NCBI RefSeq assembly: GCF_050434145.1
Contig: NZ_JBNPVX010000029.1
Location: 1 to 37,154, forward strand
Length of the DNA stretch: 37,154 nucleotides
Reading direction: 5' to 3'
Source: JAISST01 sp050434145
GTDB lineage: Bacteria; Fusobacteriota; Fusobacteriia; Fusobacteriales; Fusobacteriaceae
Position numbers and translations under genes: made by a program. Shown here piece by piece: positions 24,642 to 33,665 of this stretch. The notes below the pieces were generated by a model, which worked only from the letters and a program-made list of their open reading frames with translations, was not told where the DNA came from and made no database searches. Each line of letters starts with the position of its first letter. Position 1 is the stretch's first letter.

Positions 24642-27600
24642 TTAGAACAATGATATTTGATTAGTCTCACTAAGAGAAGGTATTCCATCAAGAATTTTCA
24701 GCTTTTCCAAGACTGTACTAGATGTTTTAGTTCGTTTACGAAAATCTTCAAATGATAAAAACTCACCTTCTTTCCTCTCTTTGACTATATTCTCTATTAC
24801 AGCTCCTCCCAGTCCATTCAATCCCAACAATGGTACACGTATCTTTCCATCTTCTATTTTGAATTTGTAGCCATCTGATAGCATTATATCAAGAGGTAGA
24901 AAATATACATTTCTTGCATTCATTTCGATTATTATCTCACACAATGATTGTTCAGTCTTTTTCTTAGGATCTAATGTTTCTTTGATAGATTTCAATTCTT
25001 TTAATCGTTCTTTCACTTGTACGATGTCTCTCATTAATTCATAATTAAAATCATCAGCCTTTCTAGATAGATATGCAGCATAAAATGCCAATGGATAATG
25101 GACCTTAAAATAAGCTATACGCATAGCCATCAGTACATATGCTACAGCATGTCCTTTAGGAAACATATATTGAATTTTTCTACATGATTCAATATACCAA
25201 TCTTGTACATTTTTTTCTTTCATTATTTCAGAAAATTTACCCCATTTTTCAGGTTCTTTAGTTGGTTTTCCCTTCCTTACAAATTCCATTATATCAAAAG
25301 CAACACTATTCTCTAGACCTTGATCAATTAGATAGTTCATTATGTCATCTCTTACAGTAATAATCTCAGATAGAGTTGCATGACCATTTTTCACTACATC
25401 TTGGGCATTATTAGTCCATACATCAGTTCCATGGGACAATCCTGATATTCTTACTAACTCTGCAAATGTTTTGGGTTTAGTTTCTACCAACATTCTTCTT
25501 ACGAATTCTGTCCCAAACTCTGGTACACCATATGTTCCAACAGTAGAGCCAATTTCATCAGGTGTTACTTTTAATGATTCAGTACTATAAAATAATTTCA
25601 ATGTTTCTGGATCTCCCAAAGGTACTTTATATATATCTACACCAGTGTATTCCTGTAAAAGTTTTATTGTAGTTGGATCATCATGACCTAATATATCCAA
25701 TTTTACCAATTGCTCATCCATTACATGATAATCAAAATGAGTTGTAATTGAATCATTATTTTGATCATTTGCTGGTTTTTGTACTGGACAAAAGTCATAA
25801 ATACTTTTATCAGCTGGAACTATTATCATTCCACCTGGATGTTGTCCAGTTGTTTTTTTGGCTCCCTCTACCTTTTGAGCAAGCCTTCTCATTTCTACAT
25901 TATTAGGGCCATCATTAGTATTTATTTCCCCAGTGTAACCAATATCAAAACCACTTAGTTCTTCTTCTGTATCTTCTATTTCTATACTTCCTTTTTTTTC
26001 CAATTCCTTCTTTCTATTAATACTATCTTCAAAATATTTTTTCACATAACCAAATGCATTTTTTTCTGCCAATGTAGAGATTGTCCCAGCTTTAAATACA
26101 TTTTCTTTTCCAAACAATACTTCACAATATCTATGAATCTCACTCTGATATTCTCCAGAAAAATTCAAATCTATATCTGGAACTTTTTCTCCTTTAAATC
26201 CCATAAATACTTCAAATGGAATTGTAAAACCGTCCTTTCTGTACATTTGACCACAATTAGGACATATTTTATCTGGTAAATCTACACCTACCCCTTCCTT
26301 TTCAATAAATTCTGAGTGTTTACATTGAGGATTATCGCATATGTAATGTGGAAATAATGCATTAACTTCTGTTATTCCCATCATAAATGCAACTAAAGAA
26401 GAGCCAACAGATCCTCTAGAGCCCACCAAATATCCATTATCAAGAGATTTTTTTACTAATTTTTGTGCTGATAGATATAATACTGAAAAGCCATTTCCTA
26501 TTATTGCATCCAATTCCCTTTTAATTCTTTTTTCTACTATTTCTGGAAGAGGATCACCATAGATTCTATAAGCCTTTTCATAGGTCATTTCTTTTATTAT
26601 ATTCTCTGCATTCTCTATTTTTGGTGGATAAAATCCATCTGGTATTGGATTTATTTTTTCAATCATATCTGCTATTTTATTAGTATTAGTTATTACTATT
26701 TCTTCAGAAACTTCCTCACCCAAATAACTAAATTCATCTAATAACTCCTCTGTTGTCCTAAAATAAAACTTATTGTCTGTCTCTATTCCTTTTGCATTAT
26801 GAATATTACCACTACCATTAAGAAGTATGCTTCTTATGATAGCATCACTTTCGGATATGTAATGAACATTTGAGCTTCCAGTAATTAATATATTCTTACT
26901 TTTTCCAAGATTATAAAAATATTTGTTCATATGCTCTATTGCATCAAGTGAAGAAATTTCACCAGTTCCTTCTTCCTCATACATTTCTGAATACGCTTCT
27001 TTGGGCAATAATTCAATATAATCATAAAAATCTACATATCTTTCTATTTTTTCATAATCATATCTCATATAATATTCTAAAAGTTCACTATGATTCAAAG
27101 CATGTCCACTCAATGAACAACCAATTATTAGACCATCTCTATTTTCTTCCAATTGTGATTTGGTTATTTTTGCTCTTTTATTCCCATAAAAATCTATGTG
27201 AGACATTGAAACAAGCTTATTCAAATTTTTCAGACCAATTTTATTCTTGGCAAGCACCACACAATTAAATGACTCATGTTTTCTTAGATTTTTAGGAAAA
27301 CATGAATCAAAATCTTTCAAATTGGTTACACCAGCTTCTTTATATCTTCCCAAGAAAATAATAAACAGTTTTGCTGTAGCCTGAGAATCTTCTACTGCTC
27401 TATGATGACTTACCAAAGACAACCCAAATTGTTTGTTGAGGTTTTTTAGTCCATACCCTTTCAAATCTGGATATAAGACTTTTGCCATTGATAAGGTATC
27501 AATTACAGCAGGAGAATAATCCATTCCCAAATATTTTTTTATATCTCTTTTTATAAATCCCATATCAAACATTGCATTGTGAGCAACCATTGTTGCATCA

Positions 27601-29147
27601 CCCACAAATTCCACAAATTTGGGAATTACCTCCTCTATTCCAGGTTCATTGGATACCATAGATCCTGAAATTCCAGTGAGCTTTTGTATATTAAAAGGAA
27701 TAGGTTTTCTAGGATTTACTAGTTGAGAAAAGCTTTCTATTATCCTAGTTCCTTTTAGTTTTACTGCACCTATTTCTATTATTTCATTTTCATATGCATT
27801 AAGTCCTAATGTCTCCAAGTCAAATACAACAAATGTTTCATTATCAAAGTCTATATCTTTAGGATTACGAACTATGTTTTCTTTATCATTAATAAGATTC
27901 ATTTCACATCCAAGAATAGCTTTAAATTCTGGATTTCCTTTAGTTACTTTATAAGCCTCAGGAAAAGAATGAACCACTGAATAATCAGTAATTGCTACTG
28001 CATTATGACCATACGAGATAGCAGTATTTATTATATCTTTTGCTGTAGAAACCCCTACCATTTCACTCATTTTGGTATGTGTATGTAATTCTACCATTTT
28101 TATTTCTGAATTATCAGTCTTTTTCTTTATTTTCTTGTCAAATATATTGATTGTATGGATCATCAACTCTGATTCTCCAGAAAATTTATTGATTTTCTTT
28201 ATGCCTGATACTTTTATATGTTTTGAAGAATAATTTTTTTCATTTATATCTAAAGTGCTATTTAATGGTAAGAAACATTTACAAACCATTGAATTATTAT
28301 AATCAGTAATACCATAAGTCACTACTTTTTTTTGCATACTTTCAATATTTTTTTCCTCATAAAAAAAGACATCCCCTTCCACTATATAATTATCATCATC
28401 TGGAGAACTATAGTAGGCATCAATAGAGATAGAAGGATCATTTATAGGATTTTCAGAAAACTTTTTATTTCTTCCACCATTGTTTTGCCTGTATCCGTTA
28501 TTAGAGTTAAAAGACATTTTTTTAGATGTATCTCCACCATTAACTTTTGTATTTTCTGCTAAAATAGCCCCTTCTCTTTCAGCTTTTATAGCAATTTCTC
28601 TCAATTCTGATTCATTTAACTCTATTATTTCACTTACTTCTTTAGAAAAATCGCCAGTCACAAATTCTACAGTGACATTGGGTACACCATAATTTTTTAT
28701 TATTTCTTCCAATTTAAAATGTGTATTATTGGACTTTAAAGTGTCCACAGCCATTTTATCATTCAATTGTAGTTTTACTATATGAGCTCCATTTTCTTTT
28801 TCAACTAATGTTATTCTGTAAAAATATAAAAAAGATTTGCAAATAGCATTTCGTGCTTTTAACCTATTGATTGCACGTTCTATTATTACTTCTATATCTT
28901 CTTTTTGCAAATTATTATCTTTATATGTTAATTTAAAATCTACTTCTAGATCTCTCCCAAATTTTCTTTTGATATTTTCATATATAAGATCCAATTCAGA
29001 TAAACACTTTGCATTGGAACTAATACAAGTAAAAATTATTTTTTTATTTCTTTCATAATAAATTATTTCAATTACCTCTATATTTTCTACTCCCATATCT
29101 TCAAAGAGGTTTTTTTGAGGTTTTATTTTTACACTATGATTACTCAT
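24642..29147 (-). CDS. polC: DNA polymerase III alpha subunit, PolC type
   Basis: 1501 aa from the ATG at 29147 (GGAGGG about 4 nt upstream; an upstream in-frame extension would pass through that site). This is the replicative polymerase of low-GC Firmicutes and Fusobacteria. Order of domains: N-terminal and OB region (1-340), PHP part 1 with VELHTHT (H355, H357), an inserted DEDDh proofreading exonuclease starting at FDLETLGL (D443, E445), PHP part 2, and a polymerase core with GSRGSVGSS, a zinc-binding set C937/C942/C962/C965 and catalytic DIDLNF (D991, D993). C-terminal PKGHAVAYVLMA and helix-hairpin-helix segments follow. All key residues seen are intact. It ends with SLF, plausibly a clamp-binding tail. 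Confidence 0.97.
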   Translation of the reverse strand: MSNHSVKIKPQKNLFEDMGVENIEVIEIIYYERNKKIIFTCISSNAKCLSELDLIYENIKRKFGRDLEVDFKLTYKDNNLQKEDIEVIIERAINRLKARNAICKSFLYFYRITLVEKENGAHIVKLQLNDKMAVDTLKSNNTHFKLEEIIKNYGVPNVTVEFVTGDFSKEVSEIIELNESELREIAIKAEREGAILAENTKVNGGDTSKKMSFNSNNGYRQNNGGRNKKFSENPINDPSISIDAYYSSPDDDNYIVEGDVFFYEEKNIESMQKKVVTYGITDYNNSMVCKCFLPLNSTLDINEKNYSSKHIKVSGIKKINKFSGESELMIHTINIFDKKIKKKTDNSEIKMVELHTHTKMSEMVGVSTAKDIINTAISYGHNAVAITDYSVVHSFPEAYKVTKGNPEFKAILGCEMNLINDKENIVRNPKDIDFDNETFVVFDLETLGLNAYENEIIEIGAVKLKGTRIIESFSQLVNPRKPIPFNIQKLTGISGSMVSNEPGIEEVIPKFVEFVGDATMVAHNAMFDMGFIKRDIKKYLGMDYSPAVIDTLSMAKVLYPDLKGYGLKNLNKQFGLSLVSHHRAVEDSQATAKLFIIFLGRYKEAGVTNLKDFDSCFPKNLRKHESFNCVVLAKNKIGLKNLNKLVSMSHIDFYGNKRAKITKSQLEENRDGLIIGCSLSGHALNHSELLEYYMRYDYEKIERYVDFYDYIELLPKEAYSEMYEEEGTGEISSLDAIEHMNKYFYNLGKSKNILITGSSNVHYISESDAIIRSILLNGSGNIHNAKGIETDNKFYFRTTEELLDEFSYLGEEVSEEIVITNTNKIADMIEKINPIPDGFYPPKIENAENIIKEMTYEKAYRIYGDPLPEIVEKRIKRELDAIIGNGFSVLYLSAQKLVKKSLDNGYLVGSRGSVGSSLVAFMMGITEVNALFPHYICDNPQCKHSEFIEKEGVGVDLPDKICPNCGQMYRKDGFTIPFEVFMGFKGEKVPDIDLNFSGEYQSEIHRYCEVLFGKENVFKAGTISTLAEKNAFGYVKKYFEDSINRKKELEKKGSIEIEDTEEELSGFDIGYTGEINTNDGPNNVEMRRLAQKVEGAKKTTGQHPGGMIIVPADKSIYDFCPVQKPANDQNNDSITTHFDYHVMDEQLVKLDILGHDDPTTIKLLQEYTGVDIYKVPLGDPETLKLFYSTESLKVTPDEIGSTVGTYGVPEFGTEFVRRMLVETKPKTFAELVRISGLSHGTDVWTNNAQDVVKNGHATLSEIITVRDDIMNYLIDQGLENSVAFDIMEFVRKGKPTKEPEKWGKFSEIMKEKNVQDWYIESCRKIQYMFPKGHAVAYVLMAMRIAYFKVHYPLAFYAAYLSRKADDFNYELMRDIVQVKERLKELKSIKETLDPKKKTEQSLCEIIIEMNARNVYFLPLDIMLSDGYKFKIEDGKIRVPLLGLNGLGGAVIENIVKERKEGEFLSFEDFRKRTKTSSTVLEKLKILDGIPSLSETNQISLF

Positions 29148-29263
29148 TTTCCCTCCAAAAAAAATCTTTATACTGCTGTAAAACTTTTTTTCCCACATAT
29201 ATCAAAGTTTTTATTAATTCTTCTTTTCCACAGGTCACTTGATTCATAAGAAAAATTTATTTT

Positions 29264-29827
29264 CTAATTTTCTCCCAATAATCTATCTAATATTATAGAT
29301 ACAGCTGCTCTTACCGAAAGGTGGTTATATTTTGTTTGACCACGAATTGGCTCCAATACATATGTTGACATGTTCATTATTTCATCTGTCAATCCCCAAC
29401 CAGTACCAAATAGTATAAGATATGGTTTTTCATCAGTAAAAATCTTCTTTGATAATTCTTCAAAAGATACTGAGTTTTTAAAAATTCTAGCAGAAGTAGT
29501 AATTATATTGGGAATTGAACCAGTTTCTTCTTCTATTCTTTTTATAGCTTCTTCTATACTATCCAATGTAAAAGTTCTTTCAAAAGCTTCTTCTCTATCC
29601 TTATTAAATGCCCCACCTACCCCATCTTGCCAATAACCTATTATTCTCTTTGTGAGTAGCTTTTGAGCCTCTGCTGGGATTATTATATGATACTCATTAA
29701 TATCATATGTTCTACATGTCCTAGAAATATCATGTATATCAAAATTAGTAACAGAAGTACATACAGTCTCTCTATTTTTATTGTAAACAGGAGAATGTAC
29801 TAATGCTACATATATTTTATCTCTCAT
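29264..29827 (-). CDS. SPOUT-type RNA methyltransferase (PF09936 family)
   Basis: 187 aa. The sequence matches the small SAM-dependent RNA methyltransferase family often found beside trmD: KIYVALVHSPVYNKNRETVCTSVTNFDIHDISR at the N-terminus, YHIIIPAEAQ, then the knot region LILFGTGWGLTDEIM and ending IRGQTKYNHLSVRAAVSIILDRLLG. The TGWGLT and NHLSVRAA motifs fit a SPOUT cofactor-binding knot. The target RNA and position are unknown. Its ATG follows the stop of the gamma-carbonic-anhydrase-like gene directly, and it is the last gene of the khpA-rimM-trmD operon. Confidence 0.87.
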   Translation of the reverse strand: MRDKIYVALVHSPVYNKNRETVCTSVTNFDIHDISRTCRTYDINEYHIIIPAEAQKLLTKRIIGYWQDGVGGAFNKDREEAFERTFTLDSIEEAIKRIEEETGSIPNIITTSARIFKNSVSFEELSKKIFTDEKPYLILFGTGWGLTDEIMNMSTYVLEPIRGQTKYNHLSVRAAVSIILDRLLGEN

Positions 29828-30349
29828 TTATTCTACTCCCTGAAAATCTTTTTCATACAATTTTATTCTTTCTAAATACTCATTATTGGAATCTTTCAAT
29901 AATTGCAAATATTTTTCATCCAATTGCTTTATGACTTTGGCTGGATTCCCAGCTATAAGTGAGCCTTCTGGAATATCCAATTTTGAATTAACAAGTGATC
30001 CTGCTGCTACCAAAGAATTCTTTGGTAACCTAGCCCCAGTCATCAATATAGAACCCATACCTATCAGACTATTGTCCCCTATATCACATCCATGGATAAT
30101 GCAATTATGACCAATAGTTACATTCTTGCCTATTTCTATCCCTTTTCCATATTCCACATGAAGAGTTACATTATCTTGAATATTAGAGTTATCACCTATT
30201 TTTATTTTGTTAGAATCTCCACGTAATACAGCATTAAACCATATACTTACATTTTCTCCTGTAATAATATCACCTATTAAAACACTTGTTGGAGCAATAA
30301 AATTCCCCTTACCTATTAGAGGCTTTTTTTTATTTATTTCATAAATCAT
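29828..30349 (-). CDS. Gamma carbonic anhydrase-like left-handed beta-helix protein
   Basis: 173 aa made of hexapeptide repeats (pattern I-G-x-N/D-x-x) that form a left-handed beta-helix trimer, followed by a C-terminal helix. The three metal-binding histidines of the gamma-CA group are present: H64 (TLHVE), H81 and H86 (GHNCIIHGC), and R43/D45 also fit (LRGDSN). Related proteins (YrdA/CaiE/PaaY types) are zinc or iron proteins, some with carbonic anhydrase or thioesterase activity; many lack measurable activity. Its start overlaps the trmD stop by 4 nt, so it is translated as part of the RNA-modification operon, though no direct link to RNA is known. Confidence 0.9.
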   Translation of the reverse strand: MIYEINKKKPLIGKGNFIAPTSVLIGDIITGENVSIWFNAVLRGDSNKIKIGDNSNIQDNVTLHVEYGKGIEIGKNVTIGHNCIIHGCDIGDNSLIGMGSILMTGARLPKNSLVAAGSLVNSKLDIPEGSLIAGNPAKVIKQLDEKYLQLLKDSNNEYLERIKLYEKDFQGVE

Positions 30350-31062
30350 TCTACTTCCCTCTTTATTTCTTCTAATATTTTTTTTTCTTCTTTTGTAAAA
30401 GTATAATTTTCTAATAAATCTGGTCTTCTCAGAAGAGTTCTTTTAAGACTTTCTTTCAATCTCCATTTTTCGATATTTTTATGATGACCAGAAAGAAGTA
30501 TTTCTGGCACCTGAAGACCTTCATATTCTGCTGGTCTAGTATAATGAGGATAATCCAATAGTCCACTAAAAAATGAATCATTTTCATATGATTCTTTTTT
30601 TATCACTCCATCTACAAGACGTGACACTGAGTCAATAATTGCCATGGCTGGTATTTCTCCGCCTGTTAGCACATAGTCTCCTATTGATATTTCCATGTCT
30701 ACTTTTGATTGAATGACTCTTTCATCAATCCCTTCATAATGCCCTGCCAGCAATGTTACTTCATCCATCTTGGACAAATCTATGGCTAACTTTTGATCAA
30801 ATTTCAATCCTTGAGGAGACATATATATGACTTTACCTCTGACAGTTGCCAAAGCCCTAAACAATGGTTCTGGTTTCATTACCATTCCAACACCACCACC
30901 AAATGGCATATCATCCACTTGTTTATGTTTATCATAAGCAAAATCACGTATATTAACAACATTTATCTCTATTAAATTTTGATCAATTCCTCTTTTAATA
31001 ATACTTTCGCTCTTAAATTCATTAAATAAATTAGGAAAAAGTGTCAAAACATTAAATTTCAT
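30346..31062 (-). CDS. trmD: tRNA (guanine37-N1)-methyltransferase
   Basis: 238 aa, normal length. It methylates G37 next to the anticodon and prevents +1 frameshifting. SPOUT features are MKFNVLTLFPNLF at the N-terminus, DDMPFGGGVGMVMKPEP, LLAGHYEGIDERV, the trefoil knot SIGDYVLTGGEIPAMAIID, then GLLDYPHYTRPAEYEG and LLSGHHKNIEKWR, which are TrmD-specific. Its presumed substrates include the tRNA-Leu(GAG) with G37 encoded later in this window. It follows rimM by 52 nt and overlaps the next gene. Confidence 0.97.
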   Translation of the reverse strand: MKFNVLTLFPNLFNEFKSESIIKRGIDQNLIEINVVNIRDFAYDKHKQVDDMPFGGGVGMVMKPEPLFRALATVRGKVIYMSPQGLKFDQKLAIDLSKMDEVTLLAGHYEGIDERVIQSKVDMEISIGDYVLTGGEIPAMAIIDSVSRLVDGVIKKESYENDSFFSGLLDYPHYTRPAEYEGLQVPEILLSGHHKNIEKWRLKESLKRTLLRRPDLLENYTFTKEEKKILEEIKREVE

Positions 31063-31114
31063 CCTGACTCCAATAAAAAAATTTTATATATAACATTAAT
31101 ATTTCATTTTCAAA

Positions 31115-31642
31115 TTAATCTTTTTTCTTTTTTACTTCTTTCATCCCATCTAATAATTCAACTTTGATTTGATTTTTATCTTTATCAATTGATTTCACAA
31201 AGAATTCTATATTAGGAATCAATATTTCATGAATATCATCTTCTACCACTAAAATATCATGTGCTGGAGTAGAAAATATATCCATTACTTTTCCTAGACT
31301 TACACTCCCATTATTGATTTCATAAACAGACATCCCTACTAATTCTTCATCTGTATAAAAATCTTCATCAATATCTATCAGATCTTTTCTTACCTTTACT
31401 ATACTATTCCGTAATACAGCTGCTTCATCTTTAGACTCAATTTCTGCAAAGTCTATTATCCACTTATTTTCAACAGTATTCTTGACACCTTTCAAAGTTA
31501 GTATCTTGTCTTCACCCTTTTCTGTTGTTATTACCATCTTCTCTCCGACCAATTGATCTAATCCTTCAATGACAGAAGAGAACTTTACAGCACCTTTTAG
31601 ATTATGGCTCCCAAATATTTTCCCTATTACAAATAATTCCAT
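31115..31642 (-). CDS. rimM: Ribosome maturation factor RimM
   Basis: 175 aa. RimM binds ribosomal protein S19 and helps mature the 3' domain of 16S rRNA. An N-terminal RimM domain begins with the typical VIGKIFGSHNLKGAVKFSS, and a PRC-barrel domain starts near residue 95 (DEDFYTDEELVGMSVY) with PAHDILVVED and EILIPNIEFFVKSID. The last residues are a Lys-rich tail. It lies 13 nt after khpA and before trmD, the conserved order of the rpsP-khpA-rimM-trmD operon; rpsP is not here. Confidence 0.96.
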   Translation of the reverse strand: MELFVIGKIFGSHNLKGAVKFSSVIEGLDQLVGEKMVITTEKGEDKILTLKGVKNTVENKWIIDFAEIESKDEAAVLRNSIVKVRKDLIDIDEDFYTDEELVGMSVYEINNGSVSLGKVMDIFSTPAHDILVVEDDIHEILIPNIEFFVKSIDKDKNQIKVELLDGMKEVKKKKD

Positions 31643-31655
31643 CTAATCAAATCAC

Positions 31656-31895
31656 CTAATCTATAAATTCTACATTTACATTTAATTTATCTTTTACTCC
31701 AGCAGCCTGCATTACCCCTCTTATGGAATTAGCTGTGAGTCCGTTCTTACCAATGATTTTCCCCATTTCTCCCTTGGCAACACTTACTTTAAAAGTAATA
31801 TTGTTATCCAATGCATCATACTCAATCTGAACTTCTTCCTTCTTCTCCACCAATTCTTTAATAATAAAATTTATTAGATCTTCAAGTCTTTCCAA
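31656..31895 (-). CDS. khpA: KH-domain RNA-binding protein KhpA
   Basis: 79 aa, one type II KH domain. The GxxG RNA-contact loop is seen as IIGKNGLTANSIR, preceded by a beta-alpha unit ending VSVAKGEMGK. In Gram-positives KhpA pairs with KhpB/Jag and affects cell size and RNA binding; a related protein is known as a broad RNA binder in Fusobacterium. The start is TTG at 31895 with GGAGG 7 nt upstream. It is the first gene of the operon with rimM and trmD. A conserved leader element shared with dnaN lies directly upstream. Confidence 0.94.
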   Translation of the reverse strand: MERLEDLINFIIKELVEKKEEVQIEYDALDNNITFKVSVAKGEMGKIIGKNGLTANSIRGVMQAAGVKDKLNVNVEFID

Positions 31896-31920
31896 CGTTT
31901 TTCCTCCTAGAGTTTTTATT

Positions 31921-31976
31921 AATTTAAGCTGTTCTAAACTATTTTATGTCTTGCAAATTCTAGCTTTTATTGTCGT
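31921..31976 (-). promoter_or_regulatory. Conserved leader element upstream of khpA (copy 2)
   Basis: This is the minus-strand counterpart of the element at 19733-19790. Shared blocks are ACGA, AAAGCT, GAATTT, CAAGA, ATAAAATAGTTT and AACAGCTTAAATTA, followed in both by TAGGAGGA. The distance to the ribosome-binding site is also kept (about 10-11 nt from the end of the last block). A possible -10 is CATAAAAT. There is no obvious intrinsic terminator between hinT and this element. Confidence 0.7.
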
Positions 31977-32047
31977 CTTAATTTTTAATTAACAATTCTT
32001 TTAAATAATATAATTACTACATTCAGTATTAATTTCGAGGGTCACTT

Positions 32048-32386
32048 CTATACAAGATGTCCCAATTGTTTTCCTCCTAACAAATGAAAATGTAGGTGAT
32101 ATACTTCTTGCCCTCCAAAGCTATTGCAATTTGTAATCACTCTATAACCCTCTTCTGCTATACCGATTTTTTTAGCTATATTTCCTATTGCCAAATACAT
32201 TTTTCCTATTAATTCACAATCTTCATCAGTTATATCATTTACAGTAGATATTTCTTTTTTAGGTACTATCAAAATATGTACTGGTGCTTGTGGATTAATA
32301 TCTTTAAATCCAACAACATACTCATCTTCATAAATAATGTCAGAAGGAATTTCCCTATTTATTATTTTTGTAAATATAGTAGTCAT
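32048..32386 (-). CDS. HIT family nucleotide hydrolase (HinT-like)
   Basis: 112 aa, the standard length of the Hint branch of histidine-triad proteins. These dimeric enzymes hydrolyse purine nucleoside phosphoramidates such as AMP-lysine. The triad is HLHFH (H97, H99, H101) near the C-terminus. The N-terminal TIFTKIINREIPSDIIYEDEYVVGFKDINPQAPVHILI is diagnostic, as is GGQEVYH before the triad. The start has GGGGAGG 7 nt upstream. It is third in slyD-rpiB-hinT with a 15-nt gap to rpiB. Confidence 0.95.
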   Translation of the reverse strand: MTTIFTKIINREIPSDIIYEDEYVVGFKDINPQAPVHILIVPKKEISTVNDITDEDCELIGKMYLAIGNIAKKIGIAEEGYRVITNCNSFGGQEVYHLHFHLLGGKQLGHLV

Positions 32387-32401
32387 ATTGATACCTCCCC
32401 T

Positions 32402-32836
32402 TTATCTTTCAACCTCTATTTTAGCTATTCTTTTTTGATGCCTACTATCTTGAAATTTACTTTCCAAGAAAGCATCAACTATGTCAAAAGCTAATACTTC
32501 TCCTATTATTCTTTCACCAAGTGCAAGTATATTTGCGTCATTATGTTCTCTTGCTAATCTTGCCATGGTTGTATTAGTACATAACGCTGCCCTTACCCCT
32601 ACTATTTTGTTAGCTGCAATGGATATTCCTATACCACTACCACAGATTAGTATCCCAAAATCAGCCTCTTTATCAACTACTGCATATCCTACCTTGTGAC
32701 CATATTCTGGATAATCCACTGAATCACTACTATTAGTACCCATATCCAATATTACATATCCTTTATTATGCAAATAATCTTTAATCTTATCTTTTAGAGA
32801 ATAACCACCATGGTCAGCCCCAAGAGCTATTTTCAT
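32402..32836 (-). CDS. rpiB: Ribose-5-phosphate isomerase B
   Basis: 144 aa. It interconverts ribose-5-phosphate and ribulose-5-phosphate in the pentose phosphate pathway. RpiB marks: N-terminal IALGADHGGYSLK (D8, H9), DYPEYG, the active-site cysteine in ILICGSGIGISIAANK (C65), ALCTNTTMARLAREHNDAN (H98), and GERIIGEVLAFDIVDAFL. The LacA/LacB subfamily is similar but normally paired; here a single gene is present, which supports RpiB. The start has GGGGGAG about 6 nt upstream. It lies 69 nt after slyD. Confidence 0.95.
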   Translation of the reverse strand: MKIALGADHGGYSLKDKIKDYLHNKGYVILDMGTNSSDSVDYPEYGHKVGYAVVDKEADFGILICGSGIGISIAANKIVGVRAALCTNTTMARLAREHNDANILALGERIIGEVLAFDIVDAFLESKFQDSRHQKRIAKIEVER

Positions 32837-32905
32837 TTTTTCTCCCCCAAATTATTTCAAAATAATATTAGAAACATCATAAAACAATTTACTTATATTT
32901 ATCTA

Positions 32906-33448
32906 TTAATGATTCCCGCAACCACAGCCACCTTCACTGTCATCATGACCACAACAACAATCATCACCACATTCATGCTCATGTTCTGGATACCCCATTT
33001 CCAATTCTTCTTCAGTAGCATCTCTTACTTCTACTATTTCTACTTCAAATCTCAAATCTCTTCCAGCAAATGGGTGATTTCCATCTGCCATAATAGAATC
33101 TTCTAATATATCAGTGATACAAAAATCTCTTTCTTCACCATTATCTAATTCTACTTCAAATTCCATTCCAACAAATATGTCATCAAAACCTTCGAACTCT
33201 GTTTTTGGAAGTTCAACTATTAATTCTTCAGAATATTCTCCATATCCTTCTTCCATAGATACTTCAACAGTAACTTTATCCCCTACTCCTTTTCCTTCTA
33301 ATGCTTCTTCTATCTTAGGAACAAAATTTCCTATTCCTTGAATATAACTAAACAACATATCATTTTCAGTGGACTCTAACAGTTCATTGTTGCTTGCATC
33401 ATAAACTTCAAAATTTAGTACTATTACCCTGTCCTTACTCACTACCAT
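32906..33448 (-). CDS. slyD: SlyD-like FKBP peptidyl-prolyl isomerase with metal-binding tail
   Basis: 180 aa cytosolic prolyl isomerase and chaperone. The FKBP domain is split by an insert-in-flap chaperone domain: residues about 1-70 (VIVLNFEVYDASNNELLESTE, FSYIQGIGNFVPKIEEALEG), insert about 70-130, then NHPFAGRDLRFEVEIVEVR closing the fold. The C-terminal 28 residues hold six Cys and four His (CGDDCCCGH, GCGCGNH), like the nickel-binding tail of E. coli SlyD, so a role in metal delivery is plausible. The start has GAGGTGA 5 nt upstream. The promoter overlaps an inverted repeat, which may be an operator. Confidence 0.94.
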   Translation of the reverse strand: MVVSKDRVIVLNFEVYDASNNELLESTENDMLFSYIQGIGNFVPKIEEALEGKGVGDKVTVEVSMEEGYGEYSEELIVELPKTEFEGFDDIFVGMEFEVELDNGEERDFCITDILEDSIMADGNHPFAGRDLRFEVEIVEVRDATEEELEMGYPEHEHECGDDCCCGHDDSEGGCGCGNH

Positions 33449-33486
33449 TTATTTCACCTCATAAAATCATTATAACACCATAAAAA

Positions 33487-33519
33487 TAGTAATTATATAG
33501 TAAAATAATTACTATGCAA
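33487..33519 (-). promoter_or_regulatory. slyD promoter overlapped by a perfect 10-bp inverted repeat
   Basis: TTGCAT (33519-33514) and TATAAT (33497-33492) are 16 bp apart on the minus strand. TAGTAATTAT (33487-33496) and ATAATTACTA (33505-33514) form a perfect inverted repeat with an 8-bp centre that covers the -10 and the spacer, a usual repressor position. An extended -10 (TGT-TATAAT) about 20-30 bp closer to the gene is a second possible promoter. Confidence 0.5.
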
Positions 33520-33604
33520 AGTTTTTTCATATCATCATAGATAATACCATAAATAAAAAAATTTTTCACTATGTTATTTTTTTTTTAAAATAAAAAAATT
33601 TTAG

Positions 33605-33633
33605 GTGCATTTTTTCGTTATCTGTAGTATAAT
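33605..33633 (+). promoter_or_regulatory. Predicted promoter of the SpoU methyltransferase operon
   Basis: GTGCAT (33605-33610) and TATAAT (33628-33633) are spaced 17 bp. A second TATAAT overlaps at 33633-33638. The start site would lie about 25 nt before the ATG at 33666. Confidence 0.55.
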
Positions 33634-33665
33634 ATAATATACTATATAAATAACAAGTGGTGAAT

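Noticed and set aside
29189..29232. DnaA-box-like sequences upstream of polC
   Set aside because: TTTTCCACA (29224-29232) differs from the consensus by one base and TTTCCCACA (29189-29197) by two. Two weak matches with no AT-unwinding array or dnaA are not enough for an origin.
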